The notes under the pieces were generated by a model that saw nothing but the letters and a program-made list of their open reading frames with translations, had not been told where the DNA came from and did no database searches. From the NCBI GenBank assembly GCA_937926515.1, contig CALAZZ010000175.1:1-22298 (forward strand): a DNA stretch of 22,298 nucleotides, written 5' to 3'. The position numbers and the translations under genes are program-made. The stretch is from an uncultured Bacteroidales bacterium (GTDB lineage: Bacteria > Bacteroidota > Bacteroidia > Bacteroidales > F082). This document shows positions 8,799 through 17,152 of this stretch, piece after piece (position 1 is the stretch's first letter; the number at the start of each line of letters is the position of its first letter).

Positions 8799-9073
8799 GT
8801 TTCCTGCGCTTTAGATTTCTTTCCCGAACATTTTTTTCAGATCGTAAATCCTGCCTTTTTGTCACCTGTTTATTGTCAGAAAGGATAAAACAGTCAGCGA
8901 CGACTCACCTTATGCTATTTGCCTATTTGACAGCAAATTAATTTTAAATGCAAGGCTTACAGATCATTTGTTACTGTATGATCGCACCGGACAATTTGTT
9001 TAATCATCCTTTGGCATAATCATTGCCAAATCTGCTCATATCGAATATTAAAATCGAAAATCATATTATATCT

Positions 9074-9080
9074 AAGGAGG
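9074..9080 (+). promoter_or_regulatory. Strong Shine-Dalgarno of dnaK
   Basis: AAGGAGG lies seven bases before the dnaK ATG. It fixes the start, and stands out because the other genes in this window lack such a motif. Confidence 0.85.
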
Positions 9081-9087
9081 ATAACAA

Positions 9088-11004
9088 ATGGGAAAAATAA
9101 TTGGAATTGACTTAGGCACAACAAACTCTTGCGTTTCCGTTATGGAGGGAAATGAACCTGTGGTGATCCCCAATAGTGAAGGTCGCCGTACAACACCTTC
9201 AATAGTAGCTTTTACCGAAAACGGTGAACGCAAAGTGGGTGATCCTGCAAAACGACAAGCCATCACCAATCCAACCAAAACAGTTTCTTCGATCAAACGA
9301 TTTATGGGAGAAACTTTCGACCGGATTACAAAAGAAAAGGATCGTGTGCCTTATGTTGTAGTTAAAGGTGAAAACAATACCCCTAGAGTTAAAATTGACG
9401 ACAGGATGTACACACCTCAGGAAATCTCAGCAATGGTGTTGCAGAAAATGAAGAAAACTGCTGAAGACTATCTTGGGCAAACAATAACAGAAGCGGTTAT
9501 CACTGTTCCGGCCTATTTTAGTGATTCGCAACGGCAAGCCACCAAGGAGGCTGGTGAGATTGCAGGACTTACAGTAAAACGCATTATCAACGAACCCACC
9601 GCAGCTGCCCTGGCTTATGGACTTGACCGCAAATCGAATGATGTAAAGGTCGCTGTTTTTGACCTTGGGGGTGGTACCTTTGATATTTCAATTCTTGAAT
9701 TGGGCGATGGAGTTTTTGAGGTTAAATCAACAAACGGGAATACACACCTTGGTGGTGATGATTTTGATGAAGCCATCATCAATTGGTTGGCAGAAGAGTT
9801 TAAGAAAGATGAAGGACTTGATCTGCGTAAGGACCCAATGGCGCTTCAACGCTTAAAGGAAGCTGCAGAGAAAGCCAAAATCGAACTCTCAAGCTCAACC
9901 GAAACTGAAATTAATCTGCCTTATATTATGCCGGTTGATGGTGTGCCTAAGCACCTTGTGCGCAAGCTCAGCCGGGCAAAGTTTGAAAGCCTCACCGATG
10001 ACTTGATCCGTGCCACCATCGAGCCTTGTCGCAAAGCACTTTCTGATGCCGGCCTGAAACCTGAAGATATCAACGAAGTTATATTGGTTGGCGGCTCAAC
10101 CCGAATCCCTGCAATACAGACCATTGTGAAGGACTTCTTTGGTAAAGAACCGTCAAAAGGGGTAAACCCTGATGAGGTAGTTGCAATTGGCGCTGCCATT
10201 CAGGGTGGTGTTCTTACCGGTGAAGTAAAAGATGTTTTATTGCTTGATGTAACACCACTTTCATTGGGTATTGAAACCCTTGGTGGTGTGATGACCAAAT
10301 TGATTGAATCCAATACGACCATACCTACAAAAAAATCAGAAGTATTTTCAACAGCATCTGACAATCAACCTTCGGTTGAGATCCATGTGCTGCAAGGAGA
10401 ACGTCCGATGGCAAACCAAAACAAAAGCATTGGTCGCTTCCATCTCGATGGCTTGCCTCCTGCACCACGTGGTGTTCCGCAGATTGAAGTGACTTTTGAC
10501 ATCGATTCAAATGGTATTTTGAATGTTTCTGCAAAGGATAAGGCGACTGGCAAATCACAAAGCATACGTATCGAAGCTTCATCAGGACTTTCAGAAGATG
10601 AGATCAAACGGATGAAAGATGAGGCTGCCGCCAATGCCGAGACCGACAAGCGTGAACGTGAAAAAGTAGATAAATTGAATGCAGCTGACTCACTCATATT
10701 CCAAACTGAAAAGCAGATTAAGGATTATGGAGATAAGCTTCCTGCTGATAAGAAACAGGAAATTGAAACTGCATTGGAAGAACTTCGCAATGCACACAAA
10801 ACACAAGATATCACTGCTATTGATACAGCTATGGCCAGACTCAATGAAATCTGGCAGACAGCAAGTCAGGAGATGTATAAAAACACTCAGGGCGCTGATC
10901 AACAGCAGTCAGCAGGTCAACAGCAGGACACCACAGGTCAAACTGGTGGTAATGATGATGAAGTCACTGATGTCGACTTCGAAGAAGTAGACGATAAAAA
11001 GTAA
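9088..11004 (+). CDS. dnaK: Molecular chaperone DnaK (Hsp70)
   Basis: ATP-dependent Hsp70 chaperone that binds exposed hydrophobic segments and cycles with DnaJ and GrpE in the cytoplasm. At 638 residues it is full length. The nucleotide-binding domain starts IIGIDLGTTNSCVSVMEG and contains AVITVPAYFSDSQRQATKEA-type phosphate motifs, INEPTAAALAYG, VFDLGGGTFDISIL and VILVGGSTRIPAIQ. The linker DVLLLDVTPLSLG (~residues 381-393) joins the substrate-binding domain and helical lid. A Gln/Gly-rich tail precedes the acidic C-terminus VTDVDFEEVDDKK. No grpE or dnaJ is adjacent. It is a single-gene unit with a perfect Shine-Dalgarno upstream and a terminator downstream. The usual TAnnTTTG -7 element is not found in the 289-base leader, so an alternative heat-shock control is possible but not shown. 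Confidence 0.99.
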   Translation: MGKIIGIDLGTTNSCVSVMEGNEPVVIPNSEGRRTTPSIVAFTENGERKVGDPAKRQAITNPTKTVSSIKRFMGETFDRITKEKDRVPYVVVKGENNTPRVKIDDRMYTPQEISAMVLQKMKKTAEDYLGQTITEAVITVPAYFSDSQRQATKEAGEIAGLTVKRIINEPTAAALAYGLDRKSNDVKVAVFDLGGGTFDISILELGDGVFEVKSTNGNTHLGGDDFDEAIINWLAEEFKKDEGLDLRKDPMALQRLKEAAEKAKIELSSSTETEINLPYIMPVDGVPKHLVRKLSRAKFESLTDDLIRATIEPCRKALSDAGLKPEDINEVILVGGSTRIPAIQTIVKDFFGKEPSKGVNPDEVVAIGAAIQGGVLTGEVKDVLLLDVTPLSLGIETLGGVMTKLIESNTTIPTKKSEVFSTASDNQPSVEIHVLQGERPMANQNKSIGRFHLDGLPPAPRGVPQIEVTFDIDSNGILNVSAKDKATGKSQSIRIEASSGLSEDEIKRMKDEAAANAETDKREREKVDKLNAADSLIFQTEKQIKDYGDKLPADKKQEIETALEELRNAHKTQDITAIDTAMARLNEIWQTASQEMYKNTQGADQQQSAGQQQDTTGQTGGNDDEVTDVDFEEVDDKK

Positions 11005-11030
11005 ATCATATCAATGTATATGATATAATG

Positions 11031-11065
11031 ACCGGCTTGCTCACCCAGGCCGGTTTATTTTTTTT
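11031..11065 (+). terminator. Intrinsic terminator of dnaK
   Basis: Arms accggc (11031-11036) and gccggt (11049-11054) are followed by a long T-rich run to 11065. A second A/T-rich hairpin, atcatat/atatgat (11005-11024), lies directly between the stop codon and this terminator. Confidence 0.85.
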
Positions 11066-11152
11066 ATAAAATTTTGTGCGATCAGGCAGGAACAAAAAAT
11101 AAACCCTAATTTTATAGCCAGAATAACAATAACCCCCAAAAAAAATAAGCTT

Positions 11153-12799
11153 ATGAAAAAATTTACCTTCATTAAATTAATCATTATTGCAATGTTTGCG
11201 ATCCCTTTGTCTATTCAAGGCCAATATTTTGTGGACTTTGAGGGCGAGGGTGAAACCAAAACAGCATATGCTTCGGGTACAGTTAATTTAAGTGGCCTGG
11301 ACTGGAACATGACTGAAGCGCTCATTGGCACCCTGGATGCAGACTGGAAAAATGGTGAGCGCTCAGCCAGGATGAGAGGCTATGCTGCTTCATCGATGAC
11401 CATGCTCGAAAATAAAACAGGCGGACTGGGTACGATCAACTTTTTCTACCGACGCTATGGAACAGATACTCAGGTAGATTGGAAGGTAGAATATAGTACC
11501 GACAATGGCGAATCCTGGATGCAAGCCGGAGGCAGCTTTACTGCGCCTGCATCTGATGAAGTGCAGGAATTCACTGCTATAGTAAATGTGAACGGCAATG
11601 TGAAAGTCAGGATCAAAAGAGCAACTGAAGAAGGTAGCTCCAACCGCCGCTTAAATATTGATGATATTACACTCACCGATTTCACAGGTGATCCGGATCC
11701 GGAGCCTTCAGCATACCCAACAGATTTTGCTGCTGTACCAGAGGGGTTTGGAGCTAAACTGAGCTGGACAGATGCCATTGGTGAGCAATTGCCACACGCA
11801 TACCTGATTATCGGTCAAATGCCGGTTGACACAAAATCAGTGCCTGTATCTCCGCCAGAAGATGGCATTCCGGTTCCGGATAACTTCGATATATCACTTG
11901 GGTACATTGCAAAAAATGTTCCTTACAATATGGAAGAATACACCTTTGCAAACCTGGACAGCAATGTTGATTACGTCTTTACCATTTATCCCTATACCAA
12001 CAGCGGTACCAATATTGATTATAAAACAGACGGGACACCACCAACAGCTGTTGTCACCACAAACAATTACAGCATTATTTTGAACGAAACATTTGATGAC
12101 GACCTGGGCGTGATGACTACCCATAATATTGTTGGTGATCAGGAATGGGTTCATCAGACCTTTAATAATGATGGTTATGCCAGAATAAATGGTTATGATG
12201 GGCAAAGCTTTGAGAATGAAGATTGGCTGATCAGCCCAGCGATGAATCTGAGCAACTACCGCGATGTGGTGCTAAACTTCAATTCAGGTATGAATTTCAC
12301 GGGCCCTGAATTGCAACTTTTGGTATCTGAAGACTATGATGGAACAGGCAACCCAAACAACTTCAGCTGGACTGATTATTCAGATGCTGCCGATTGGTCA
12401 GCAGGTGGCTATGAATGGGTTCACTCCGGCAATATTGGTTTGAACCTTTCCGGCTCTGATGTATTCATTGCCTTTAAATATACCTCTACAACAGAGAATG
12501 CTGCCGTTTGGCAAGTGGATAATATTCTGGTTTACGGTGAGGAACTGGTAGGATTGGATGAACACTCTGATACATTTGCTAAGCTTTATCCCAATCCGGC
12601 TGCTGATCACTTTGTGATTGAATCGACCAGTAATGCCCACTTGATGATCAATGATATCTCGGGACGTTCCGTACTCGAACGTAAAATTAACATCGGAACG
12701 AACAAGGTGAACGTTTCAATACTTCCGGCCGGTAATTATATTGTTATAATGCAAACCACACAAGGGAAAGTCTCCGTTAACAAACTGGTCAAACAGTAA
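11153..12799 (+). CDS. Secreted T9SS cargo protein with type A sorting domain
   Basis: The 548-residue protein starts with a signal peptide (MKKFTFIKLIIIAMFAIPLS, cleavage near IQG|Q). Residues ~24-178 form a beta-rich jelly-roll-like module ending in IDDITLTDF. Residues ~188-307 look like a fibronectin III-type module. Residues ~310-464 resemble a choice-of-anchor J module (ETFDDDLG, DWLISPAMNLS, WQVDNILVYG). The last ~75 residues are a type IX sorting domain (LYPNPAADHF, INDISGRSV, LPAGNYIV, VNKLVKQ). By family knowledge such proteins cross the outer membrane through the T9SS and are anchored or released. No enzymatic domain is seen, so a binding or adhesin role is only inferred. No T9SS machinery gene is in the window. 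It lies between two terminators and is probably monocistronic. Confidence 0.9.
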   Translation: MKKFTFIKLIIIAMFAIPLSIQGQYFVDFEGEGETKTAYASGTVNLSGLDWNMTEALIGTLDADWKNGERSARMRGYAASSMTMLENKTGGLGTINFFYRRYGTDTQVDWKVEYSTDNGESWMQAGGSFTAPASDEVQEFTAIVNVNGNVKVRIKRATEEGSSNRRLNIDDITLTDFTGDPDPEPSAYPTDFAAVPEGFGAKLSWTDAIGEQLPHAYLIIGQMPVDTKSVPVSPPEDGIPVPDNFDISLGYIAKNVPYNMEEYTFANLDSNVDYVFTIYPYTNSGTNIDYKTDGTPPTAVVTTNNYSIILNETFDDDLGVMTTHNIVGDQEWVHQTFNNDGYARINGYDGQSFENEDWLISPAMNLSNYRDVVLNFNSGMNFTGPELQLLVSEDYDGTGNPNNFSWTDYSDAADWSAGGYEWVHSGNIGLNLSGSDVFIAFKYTSTTENAAVWQVDNILVYGEELVGLDEHSDTFAKLYPNPAADHFVIESTSNAHLMINDISGRSVLERKINIGTNKVNVSILPAGNYIVIMQTTQGKVSVNKLVKQ

Positions 12800-12827
12800 T
12801 GGATTAAGCAGGGAAGACAACAATATC

Positions 12828-12877
12828 AATGCTTTCGATATCCTGTTGATTACAGGCATAGCGAAAGCATTATTTTT
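12828..12877 (+). terminator. Nested-hairpin terminator after the T9SS cargo gene
   Basis: Outer arms aatgctttcg (12828-12837) and cgaaagcatt (12862-12871) enclose inner arms cctgt (12842-12846) and acagg (12852-12856). A T-run follows, to 12877. Confidence 0.8.
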
Positions 12878-12906
12878 GTAAAAGAATATTTGAAAAAATA
12901 CGTTTG
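12875..12906 (+). promoter_or_regulatory. Candidate promoter TTTG-N20-TACGTTTG
   Basis: TTTG (12875-12878) and the exact -7 match TACGTTTG (12899-12906) are separated by 20 bases, 23 bases before the next ATG. The -33 box overlaps the T-run of the preceding terminator, so the two transcription units are packed tightly. Confidence 0.6.
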
Positions 12907-12929
12907 ATTTATGTGTTAGATCAACACCT

Positions 12930-14498
12930 ATGCATATAAGTAAATTCATATCAATCCTGTTATTTTTTCTGGCCATACTTTTAAGCGGGCATAATCTTAA
13001 TGCTCAACGTCCGATGCGGCTGGAGATGCCCTCAAAAATAGACGCTCCTGTATATCATCTTGAGACCTTGGAAGAAAATGGACTTTTATTGTTTTATGAA
13101 AGCAATGAGATCAATGATGAGGGGAATCGTAGATGGTACTTTAGTTTATACAATACGCAGCTTGAGGAAGAATGGCTTCAGTTTGTAGCACTTAAAGATG
13201 GAATGGTATTCAAGGATTTGCAAAAGAAAGATAAGTGGGTTTATATGTTGTTTTACCTGTCAGAAAAGAACAAAGACAATCTTCCCGGATTTCAATTGCT
13301 AACCTTCAATACAGAGGATGATTCATTCTCACTATTCAGTGGTAGCCTGCCCGATAAGGCTGAAATTTTTGGATTTGAACTGGGTATTAAACATGCCCTG
13401 ATCATGCTTAACCTAAAACGCTACCAAACAGATGCTTTAATGCTAAATTTATCAGATGGCAGTTTAAAATCAATCCCACTGCAAACTCTTGATCAATGTA
13501 TACCTCAGGCCCTTACTTACGATCAGGCTACCGGTTATTTCATACTTGCACTGAAACAATATGAAAGCAATCGTTTTGATTCGGATCTTTTTTTGGTACT
13601 GGATGAAGCGGGTAATGAAATGCTTAGGTATGTATTTAATGACCCTCAGGAGCGCTTCCTGCACTCCTTTGTATTTCATTTCGATGAGGAAGGTAGTTTG
13701 GTTGTGATAGGAAGCTATAACGATCGTGACAGGCGTGATCAACGTATCAGTGAGGGATCGACTGATGTGCAAAATGAAGCGGTAGGGTTGTTTTTTATCA
13801 GCCTGACCGGTCAAGGGGTCAACATTCATAACCATTATGATTTTAAGAATTTTACCGATATATATTCATCGCTTTCGGTTCAGGATTTAATGCGTGCCAG
13901 GCAAAGGCAGGCACGGAGTCGGCGCGAATCAACGGACGTGCCAATACATGTGGCTTTTCAGTTTTACGGCCAGCAACTGATCAATCAACAAGCGACCTTG
14001 ATTTATGCCGCCGAAGCGTTCAGGCCACAATACCGCACCGAAACCCGTATGGAATATGACTTTTATGGAAGACCAATTCCCTATACTTACACCATATTTG
14101 AAGGATATAATTTTTTCAACTATTTGATGGCCGGCTTCGATAAGCAAGGTAAGCTGATATGGAACAATGATTTTGAGATGCGTGATATGCTGAGTTACAA
14201 TTTAAAAGATAACATATTGGCTTTTCCGGACTCCAGCACCATATTACTCGCTTATAATAACAATGGCCGCATTACATCCAAAATGATAAGTCAAGACCAA
14301 ACAATAGGTGCTGTTGAACAAATACGTAACGACACCTTTTATCCGACCGACCGCATTCAGGAAGAGAATTTCAGTGGTATTAAACATTGGTACGATCATT
14401 ATTTTATTACCTATGGATATCAGCGTATTGCCAATAACCGATTGCGAGAGAATAACTTGCGTTCTGTATTTTACATCAATAAGCTGGCCTTTGATTGA
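12930..14498 (+). CDS. Exported protein of unknown function
   Basis: I do not recognise this 522-residue protein. It starts with a clear signal peptide (FISILLFFLAILLSG, likely cleaved after LNA at residue 25). The mature protein is strand-rich, with repeated stretches of the type GLLLFYESNE, WYFSLYNTQLEEEW, YFILALKQYE, GSLVVIGSYNDR and KLIWNNDFEMRD, suggesting a propeller-like beta fold. No catalytic motif or C-terminal sorting domain is visible, so it is probably periplasmic or outer-membrane associated. It has its own promoter and is followed, 58 bases later, by a methyltransferase gene with which it may be co-transcribed; an 18-bp palindrome separates them. Confidence 0.82.
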   Translation: MHISKFISILLFFLAILLSGHNLNAQRPMRLEMPSKIDAPVYHLETLEENGLLLFYESNEINDEGNRRWYFSLYNTQLEEEWLQFVALKDGMVFKDLQKKDKWVYMLFYLSEKNKDNLPGFQLLTFNTEDDSFSLFSGSLPDKAEIFGFELGIKHALIMLNLKRYQTDALMLNLSDGSLKSIPLQTLDQCIPQALTYDQATGYFILALKQYESNRFDSDLFLVLDEAGNEMLRYVFNDPQERFLHSFVFHFDEEGSLVVIGSYNDRDRRDQRISEGSTDVQNEAVGLFFISLTGQGVNIHNHYDFKNFTDIYSSLSVQDLMRARQRQARSRRESTDVPIHVAFQFYGQQLINQQATLIYAAEAFRPQYRTETRMEYDFYGRPIPYTYTIFEGYNFFNYLMAGFDKQGKLIWNNDFEMRDMLSYNLKDNILAFPDSSTILLAYNNNGRITSKMISQDQTIGAVEQIRNDTFYPTDRIQEENFSGIKHWYDHYFITYGYQRIANNRLRENNLRSVFYINKLAFD

Positions 14499-14516
14499 AG
14501 TGGCCCTTCAAAGCAG

Positions 14517-14534
14517 ATGACCTATATAGGTCAT
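14517..14534. repeat. Perfect 18-bp palindrome
   Basis: The sequence atgacctatataggtcat equals its own reverse complement. It lies 22 bases before the methyltransferase ATG. It could be a protein-binding site or an RNA hairpin; no T-run follows, so it is not a typical terminator. Confidence 0.6.
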
Positions 14535-14556
14535 TGGATAACAGTTTCCAAAACAG

Positions 14557-15342
14557 ATGAATACATTGTTTCGTTTCAAATCTTTTGCTAGTTATCTGCT
14601 GAAGCGTAAAAGCAAACACAGCATCCATTCTCCTTTTGTTTTTACTTTCATCACTGACATCCTCCGGGATAAAACAAATTATGGGGCATATGCTGTTATG
14701 GATCAGATACGAAAGCGCACCTTTGCTCACAGCAACATAATTGAAACAATTGATTTTGGTGCATTAAGCCAGAGTAACCAAGCCGACGTAATTCAGGTTA
14801 GGACCGGTTCGTTGGCCCGCAAAAGAAGTAACCGCAAATGGGTCTATGATTTTTTATACAGGCTGACATTATATTTTAAACCTGCCGCAATGCTTGAGCT
14901 TGGAACTTCTGTTGGGTTCAGCAGCATATCATTGGCATTAGCAAACACTGAAGGCAAGTTATACACCCTTGAAGGATGTCCTTCAGTCGCAAAAGTTGCA
15001 AAAGTCAATTTTGATCAACTGAAGCTCGAAAATATTCATATCATCACCGGCCATTTTAATGAAACCCTTCCTGCAGCATTATCACAGTTCGAAAAACTCG
15101 ATTTTGTTTTTTTTGACGGCAATCATCGCAAAGAGCCAACGCTGAATTATTTTATGCAATGTCTCGGCAAGTGCCATGAGCATAGTGTTTTTATTTTTGA
15201 TGATATCCATTGGTCGCCTGGTATGGAGGAAGCATGGAATCAGATCTGTACACATCCTAAGGTAAGTTTAAGTGTTGACCTATTTCAGCTTGGACTGGTC
15301 TTTTTTCGCAAAGGAATAAGCAAACAACATTTTACCATATAA
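14557..15342 (+). CDS. Class I SAM-dependent methyltransferase (O-methyltransferase-like)
   Basis: The 261-residue protein has a Bacteroidota-type N-terminal region (LLKRKSKHSIHSPFVFTF, 14-31) and then a Rossmann methyltransferase fold. Motif I is LELGTSVGFSS (113-123), the strand-2 acid is Glu139 in LYTLEG, then DFVFFDGNH (182-190) and FIFDDIHWS (212-220). The two acidic motifs DGNH and FDDIHWS resemble the metal-binding positions of catechol-type O-methyltransferases (Methyltransf_24 group), so small-molecule O-methylation is the best guess. The substrate is unknown. The 18-bp palindrome at 14517 lies just upstream. The downstream ABC ATPase gene starts 45 bases later and has its own promoter-like element. 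Confidence 0.88.
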   Translation: MNTLFRFKSFASYLLKRKSKHSIHSPFVFTFITDILRDKTNYGAYAVMDQIRKRTFAHSNIIETIDFGALSQSNQADVIQVRTGSLARKRSNRKWVYDFLYRLTLYFKPAAMLELGTSVGFSSISLALANTEGKLYTLEGCPSVAKVAKVNFDQLKLENIHIITGHFNETLPAALSQFEKLDFVFFDGNHRKEPTLNYFMQCLGKCHEHSVFIFDDIHWSPGMEEAWNQICTHPKVSLSVDLFQLGLVFFRKGISKQHFTI

Positions 15343-15359
15343 ATGTGATGATTGTTTGT

Positions 15360-15367
15360 TACTTTTG
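15360..15367 (+). promoter_or_regulatory. Candidate -7 element (TACTTTTG) for the ABC ATPase gene
   Basis: Exact TAnnTTTG match, 20 bases before the chosen ATG at 15388. If it is the real promoter, the start site lies downstream of the alternative TTG start at 15352, supporting the ATG. Confidence 0.5.
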
Positions 15368-15387
15368 TTCTCACAATTAGCGTATCC

Positions 15388-16113
15388 ATGGAAAATCAAG
15401 TAATCAAGCTGGAAAACATTTCGCGTCATTTTAAAGTTGGTTCGGAAACTGTAAAAGCTCTGCGCTCTATTGACCTCGAGATCAAACGCAACGAGTATGT
15501 AGCCTTGATGGGCCCTTCCGGATCAGGCAAGTCAACTTTGATGAACATTCTTGGTTGCCTGGATACCCCCACAAGTGGCAGATATATTTTGAATGGAACT
15601 GATGTGAGCATGCTTAATGATAATGAGCTGGCCGAGATCAGAAACAAGGAAATTGGTTTTATTTTTCAGACCTTTAACCTGCTTCCACGCTCAACAGCGC
15701 TTGAAAATGTAATGTTACCTCTTGTGTATGCTGGCATAAACAAAGCTTCACGACTGGAAATAGCCGAAAAAGTGCTTGCAGATGTACAACTTACTGACAG
15801 GGTTAAGCATAGGCCGAATGAGCTATCCGGAGGCCAACGCCAACGGGTTGCAATAGCCCGTGCACTTGTTAACCAGCCATCTATTTTACTTGCTGATGAG
15901 CCAACAGGCAATCTTGATTCAAAAACCTCAGTAGAGATTATGGGTTTACTCGAAGAGATTCATCGAAAAGGAAACACCATCATTGTGGTTACACATGAAG
16001 AAGAAATAGCCAAACATGCTCACCGCATCATCAGGCTGCTGGATGGGTTGATCGAATCCGATAATGTTAATAATAACGTGAGAACCATCACAGACAGGGA
16101 AGTTGTTAAATAA
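15388..16113 (+). CDS. ABC transporter ATP-binding protein, LolD/MacB type
   Basis: Cytoplasmic ATPase subunit of 241 residues. Walker A is GPSGSGKST (42-50), the Q-loop is Gln94 in FIFQTFNLLP, the signature is LSGGQ (146-150), Walker B is ILLADEPTGNLD with Asp170/Glu171, and the switch His203 is in VVTHEEE. The pattern NILGCLDTPTSG and LADEPTGNLDS is typical of the LolD/MacB/FtsE branch, whose members work with FtsX-like permeases in lipoprotein release, efflux or cell-wall control. No permease gene is adjacent, so the partner is unknown. The frame is open upstream to a TTG at 15352, but ATG 15388 matches family N-termini and the promoter position. Confidence 0.93.
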   Translation: MENQVIKLENISRHFKVGSETVKALRSIDLEIKRNEYVALMGPSGSGKSTLMNILGCLDTPTSGRYILNGTDVSMLNDNELAEIRNKEIGFIFQTFNLLPRSTALENVMLPLVYAGINKASRLEIAEKVLADVQLTDRVKHRPNELSGGQRQRVAIARALVNQPSILLADEPTGNLDSKTSVEIMGLLEEIHRKGNTIIVVTHEEEIAKHAHRIIRLLDGLIESDNVNNNVRTITDREVVK

Positions 16114-16124
16114 TCGCAATGAAT

Positions 16125-16149
16125 CAAAACATTTTATTTTGATGTTTTG
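16125..16149 (+). terminator. Possible A/T-rich hairpin after the ABC ATPase gene
   Basis: Arms caaaacat (16125-16132) and atgttttg (16142-16149) are perfectly complementary. No long T-run follows, so termination is uncertain. Confidence 0.35.
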
Positions 16150-16221
16150 TTAATAAATTGTGTGCCCCTGCTGTAAAAATTAAAGGGCAATCCAACGTTT
16201 CCTTTTTTCAGATCATTCAAA

Positions 16222-16788
16222 ATGAGTGTAGTTATGAAAATTTATACCAAAACAGGCGATAAAGGAGAAACCTCTCTTATTGGTGGCACCAGGGTGCCCA
16301 AGTTTCATAGTCGAATCGAAGCTTATGGTTCGGTTGACGAACTAAATTCATTTGTAGGGTTAATTCGTGATCATAACCACACAGATGATAAGATCAACGC
16401 CATACTTCTTGAAATACAGGACAGGCTCTTTACCCTCGAATCTCATCTTGCCGAGGACCCTCAAGGTGTACTCACGCGCAAGCTGCCACAACTGTTCCAT
16501 GATGATGTGCAGTTGTTGGAAAATGAGATTGACCGAATGAACGAGGAACTGCCAAATCTTGAATCATTTATACTGCCAGGAGGCCATCCCCTTGTGAGTT
16601 ACTGCCACCTTGCGAGAACCGTATGCAGAAGAGCAGAAAGGGTATGCATCAAAGTTGCTGAACAATTCGAAGTGCCTGCTTTGGACTTGCAATACCTCAA
16701 CCGCTTGTCAGATTACTTTTTTGTGCTTGCCCGCTATTTTGGAAAGCTTACAAAAAGTATTGAGACCCCTTGGAAGCCCCGTCAATAG
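16222..16788 (+). CDS. Cob(I)alamin adenosyltransferase, PduO type
   Basis: The enzyme transfers the 5'-deoxyadenosyl group of ATP to cob(I)alamin, making coenzyme B12 in the cytoplasm. It has 188 residues, normal for the stand-alone PduO-type (trimeric) class. Motifs are the ATP-binding N-terminus KIYTKTGDKGETSLIGG (6-22), YGSVDELNSFVG (35-46), FILPGG (116-121), RTVCRRAER (132-140) and YLNRLSDYFFVLAR (158-171). ATG 16222 gives a short MSVV extension; Met5 at 16234 is also possible and closer to relatives. No other cobalamin gene is nearby, so it may serve salvage for a B12-dependent mutase. Confidence 0.94.
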   Translation: MSVVMKIYTKTGDKGETSLIGGTRVPKFHSRIEAYGSVDELNSFVGLIRDHNHTDDKINAILLEIQDRLFTLESHLAEDPQGVLTRKLPQLFHDDVQLLENEIDRMNEELPNLESFILPGGHPLVSYCHLARTVCRRAERVCIKVAEQFEVPALDLQYLNRLSDYFFVLARYFGKLTKSIETPWKPRQ

Positions 16789-16814
16789 GACATTTTAGGT
16801 TTGACAAATTTTAC

Positions 16815-16844
16815 TTGACTTCATCCGAAAAAAAATTACTTTTG
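16815..16844 (+). promoter_or_regulatory. Promoter of the DUF2795 gene (TTG-N19-TACTTTTG)
   Basis: TTG (16815-16817) and the exact -7 match TACTTTTG (16837-16844) are separated by 19 bases, the expected Bacteroidota spacing. It would give a leader of about 20 bases. Confidence 0.7.
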
Positions 16845-16871
16845 CAAAAAATTAACTAAACTAAACTGATT

Positions 16872-17093
16872 ATGTATTGGACACTGGAACTTGCTTCAAA
16901 ATTAGAAGATGCACCGTGGCCAGCCACACGCGACGAGCTACTTGAATGGGCCATCAGATCTGGAGCGCCACAGGAAGTTATTGAAAATTTTCAGGAAATG
17001 GAGGACGAAGGGGAAGTTTACGAACGTATAGAAGATATCTGGCCTGATTATCCTACCAAAGAAGACTTCTTCTTCCATGAAGATGAATACTGA
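16872..17093 (+). CDS. DUF2795 domain small acidic protein
   Basis: The 73-residue, strongly acidic protein matches the short DUF2795 proteins common in Bacteroidota: LASKLEDAPWPATRDELLEWA (8-28), SGAPQEVIENFQ (30-41), then EVYERIEDIWPDYPTKEDFFF near the C-terminus. Its role is unknown. High conservation of such a small cytoplasmic protein, a strong promoter and a dedicated terminator suggest high expression as a single-gene unit. Confidence 0.93.
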   Translation: MYWTLELASKLEDAPWPATRDELLEWAIRSGAPQEVIENFQEMEDEGEVYERIEDIWPDYPTKEDFFFHEDEY

Positions 17094-17122
17094 TACTCGT
17101 TCATCCAATTATAAAACATATT

Positions 17123-17152
17123 GCCGGCCAGTTCATTAAGCCGGCTTTTTTT
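17123..17152 (+). terminator. Intrinsic terminator of the DUF2795 gene, overlapping the rsmD end
   Basis: Arms gccggc (17123-17128) and gccggc (17140-17145) are followed by seven T. The right arm and T-run are also the last codons of the convergent rsmD gene, and the rsmD stop codon lies in the loop. Confidence 0.85.

Noticed and set aside
8846..9003. Stop-free plus-strand stretch ending in LLLYDRTGQFV before dnaK
   Set aside because: About 51 codons, no ATG or other credible start, no recognised domain; this length is expected by chance, although a gene remnant cannot be excluded.
10365..10697. 110-codon minus-strand frame inside dnaK
   Set aside because: A shadow of the strongly coding dnaK frame; low-complexity Ser/Leu-rich product without homology features.
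13470..13835. 121-codon minus-strand frame inside the unknown exported protein gene
   Set aside because: Entirely opposite a gene with a signal peptide and promoter; no start signals or motifs.
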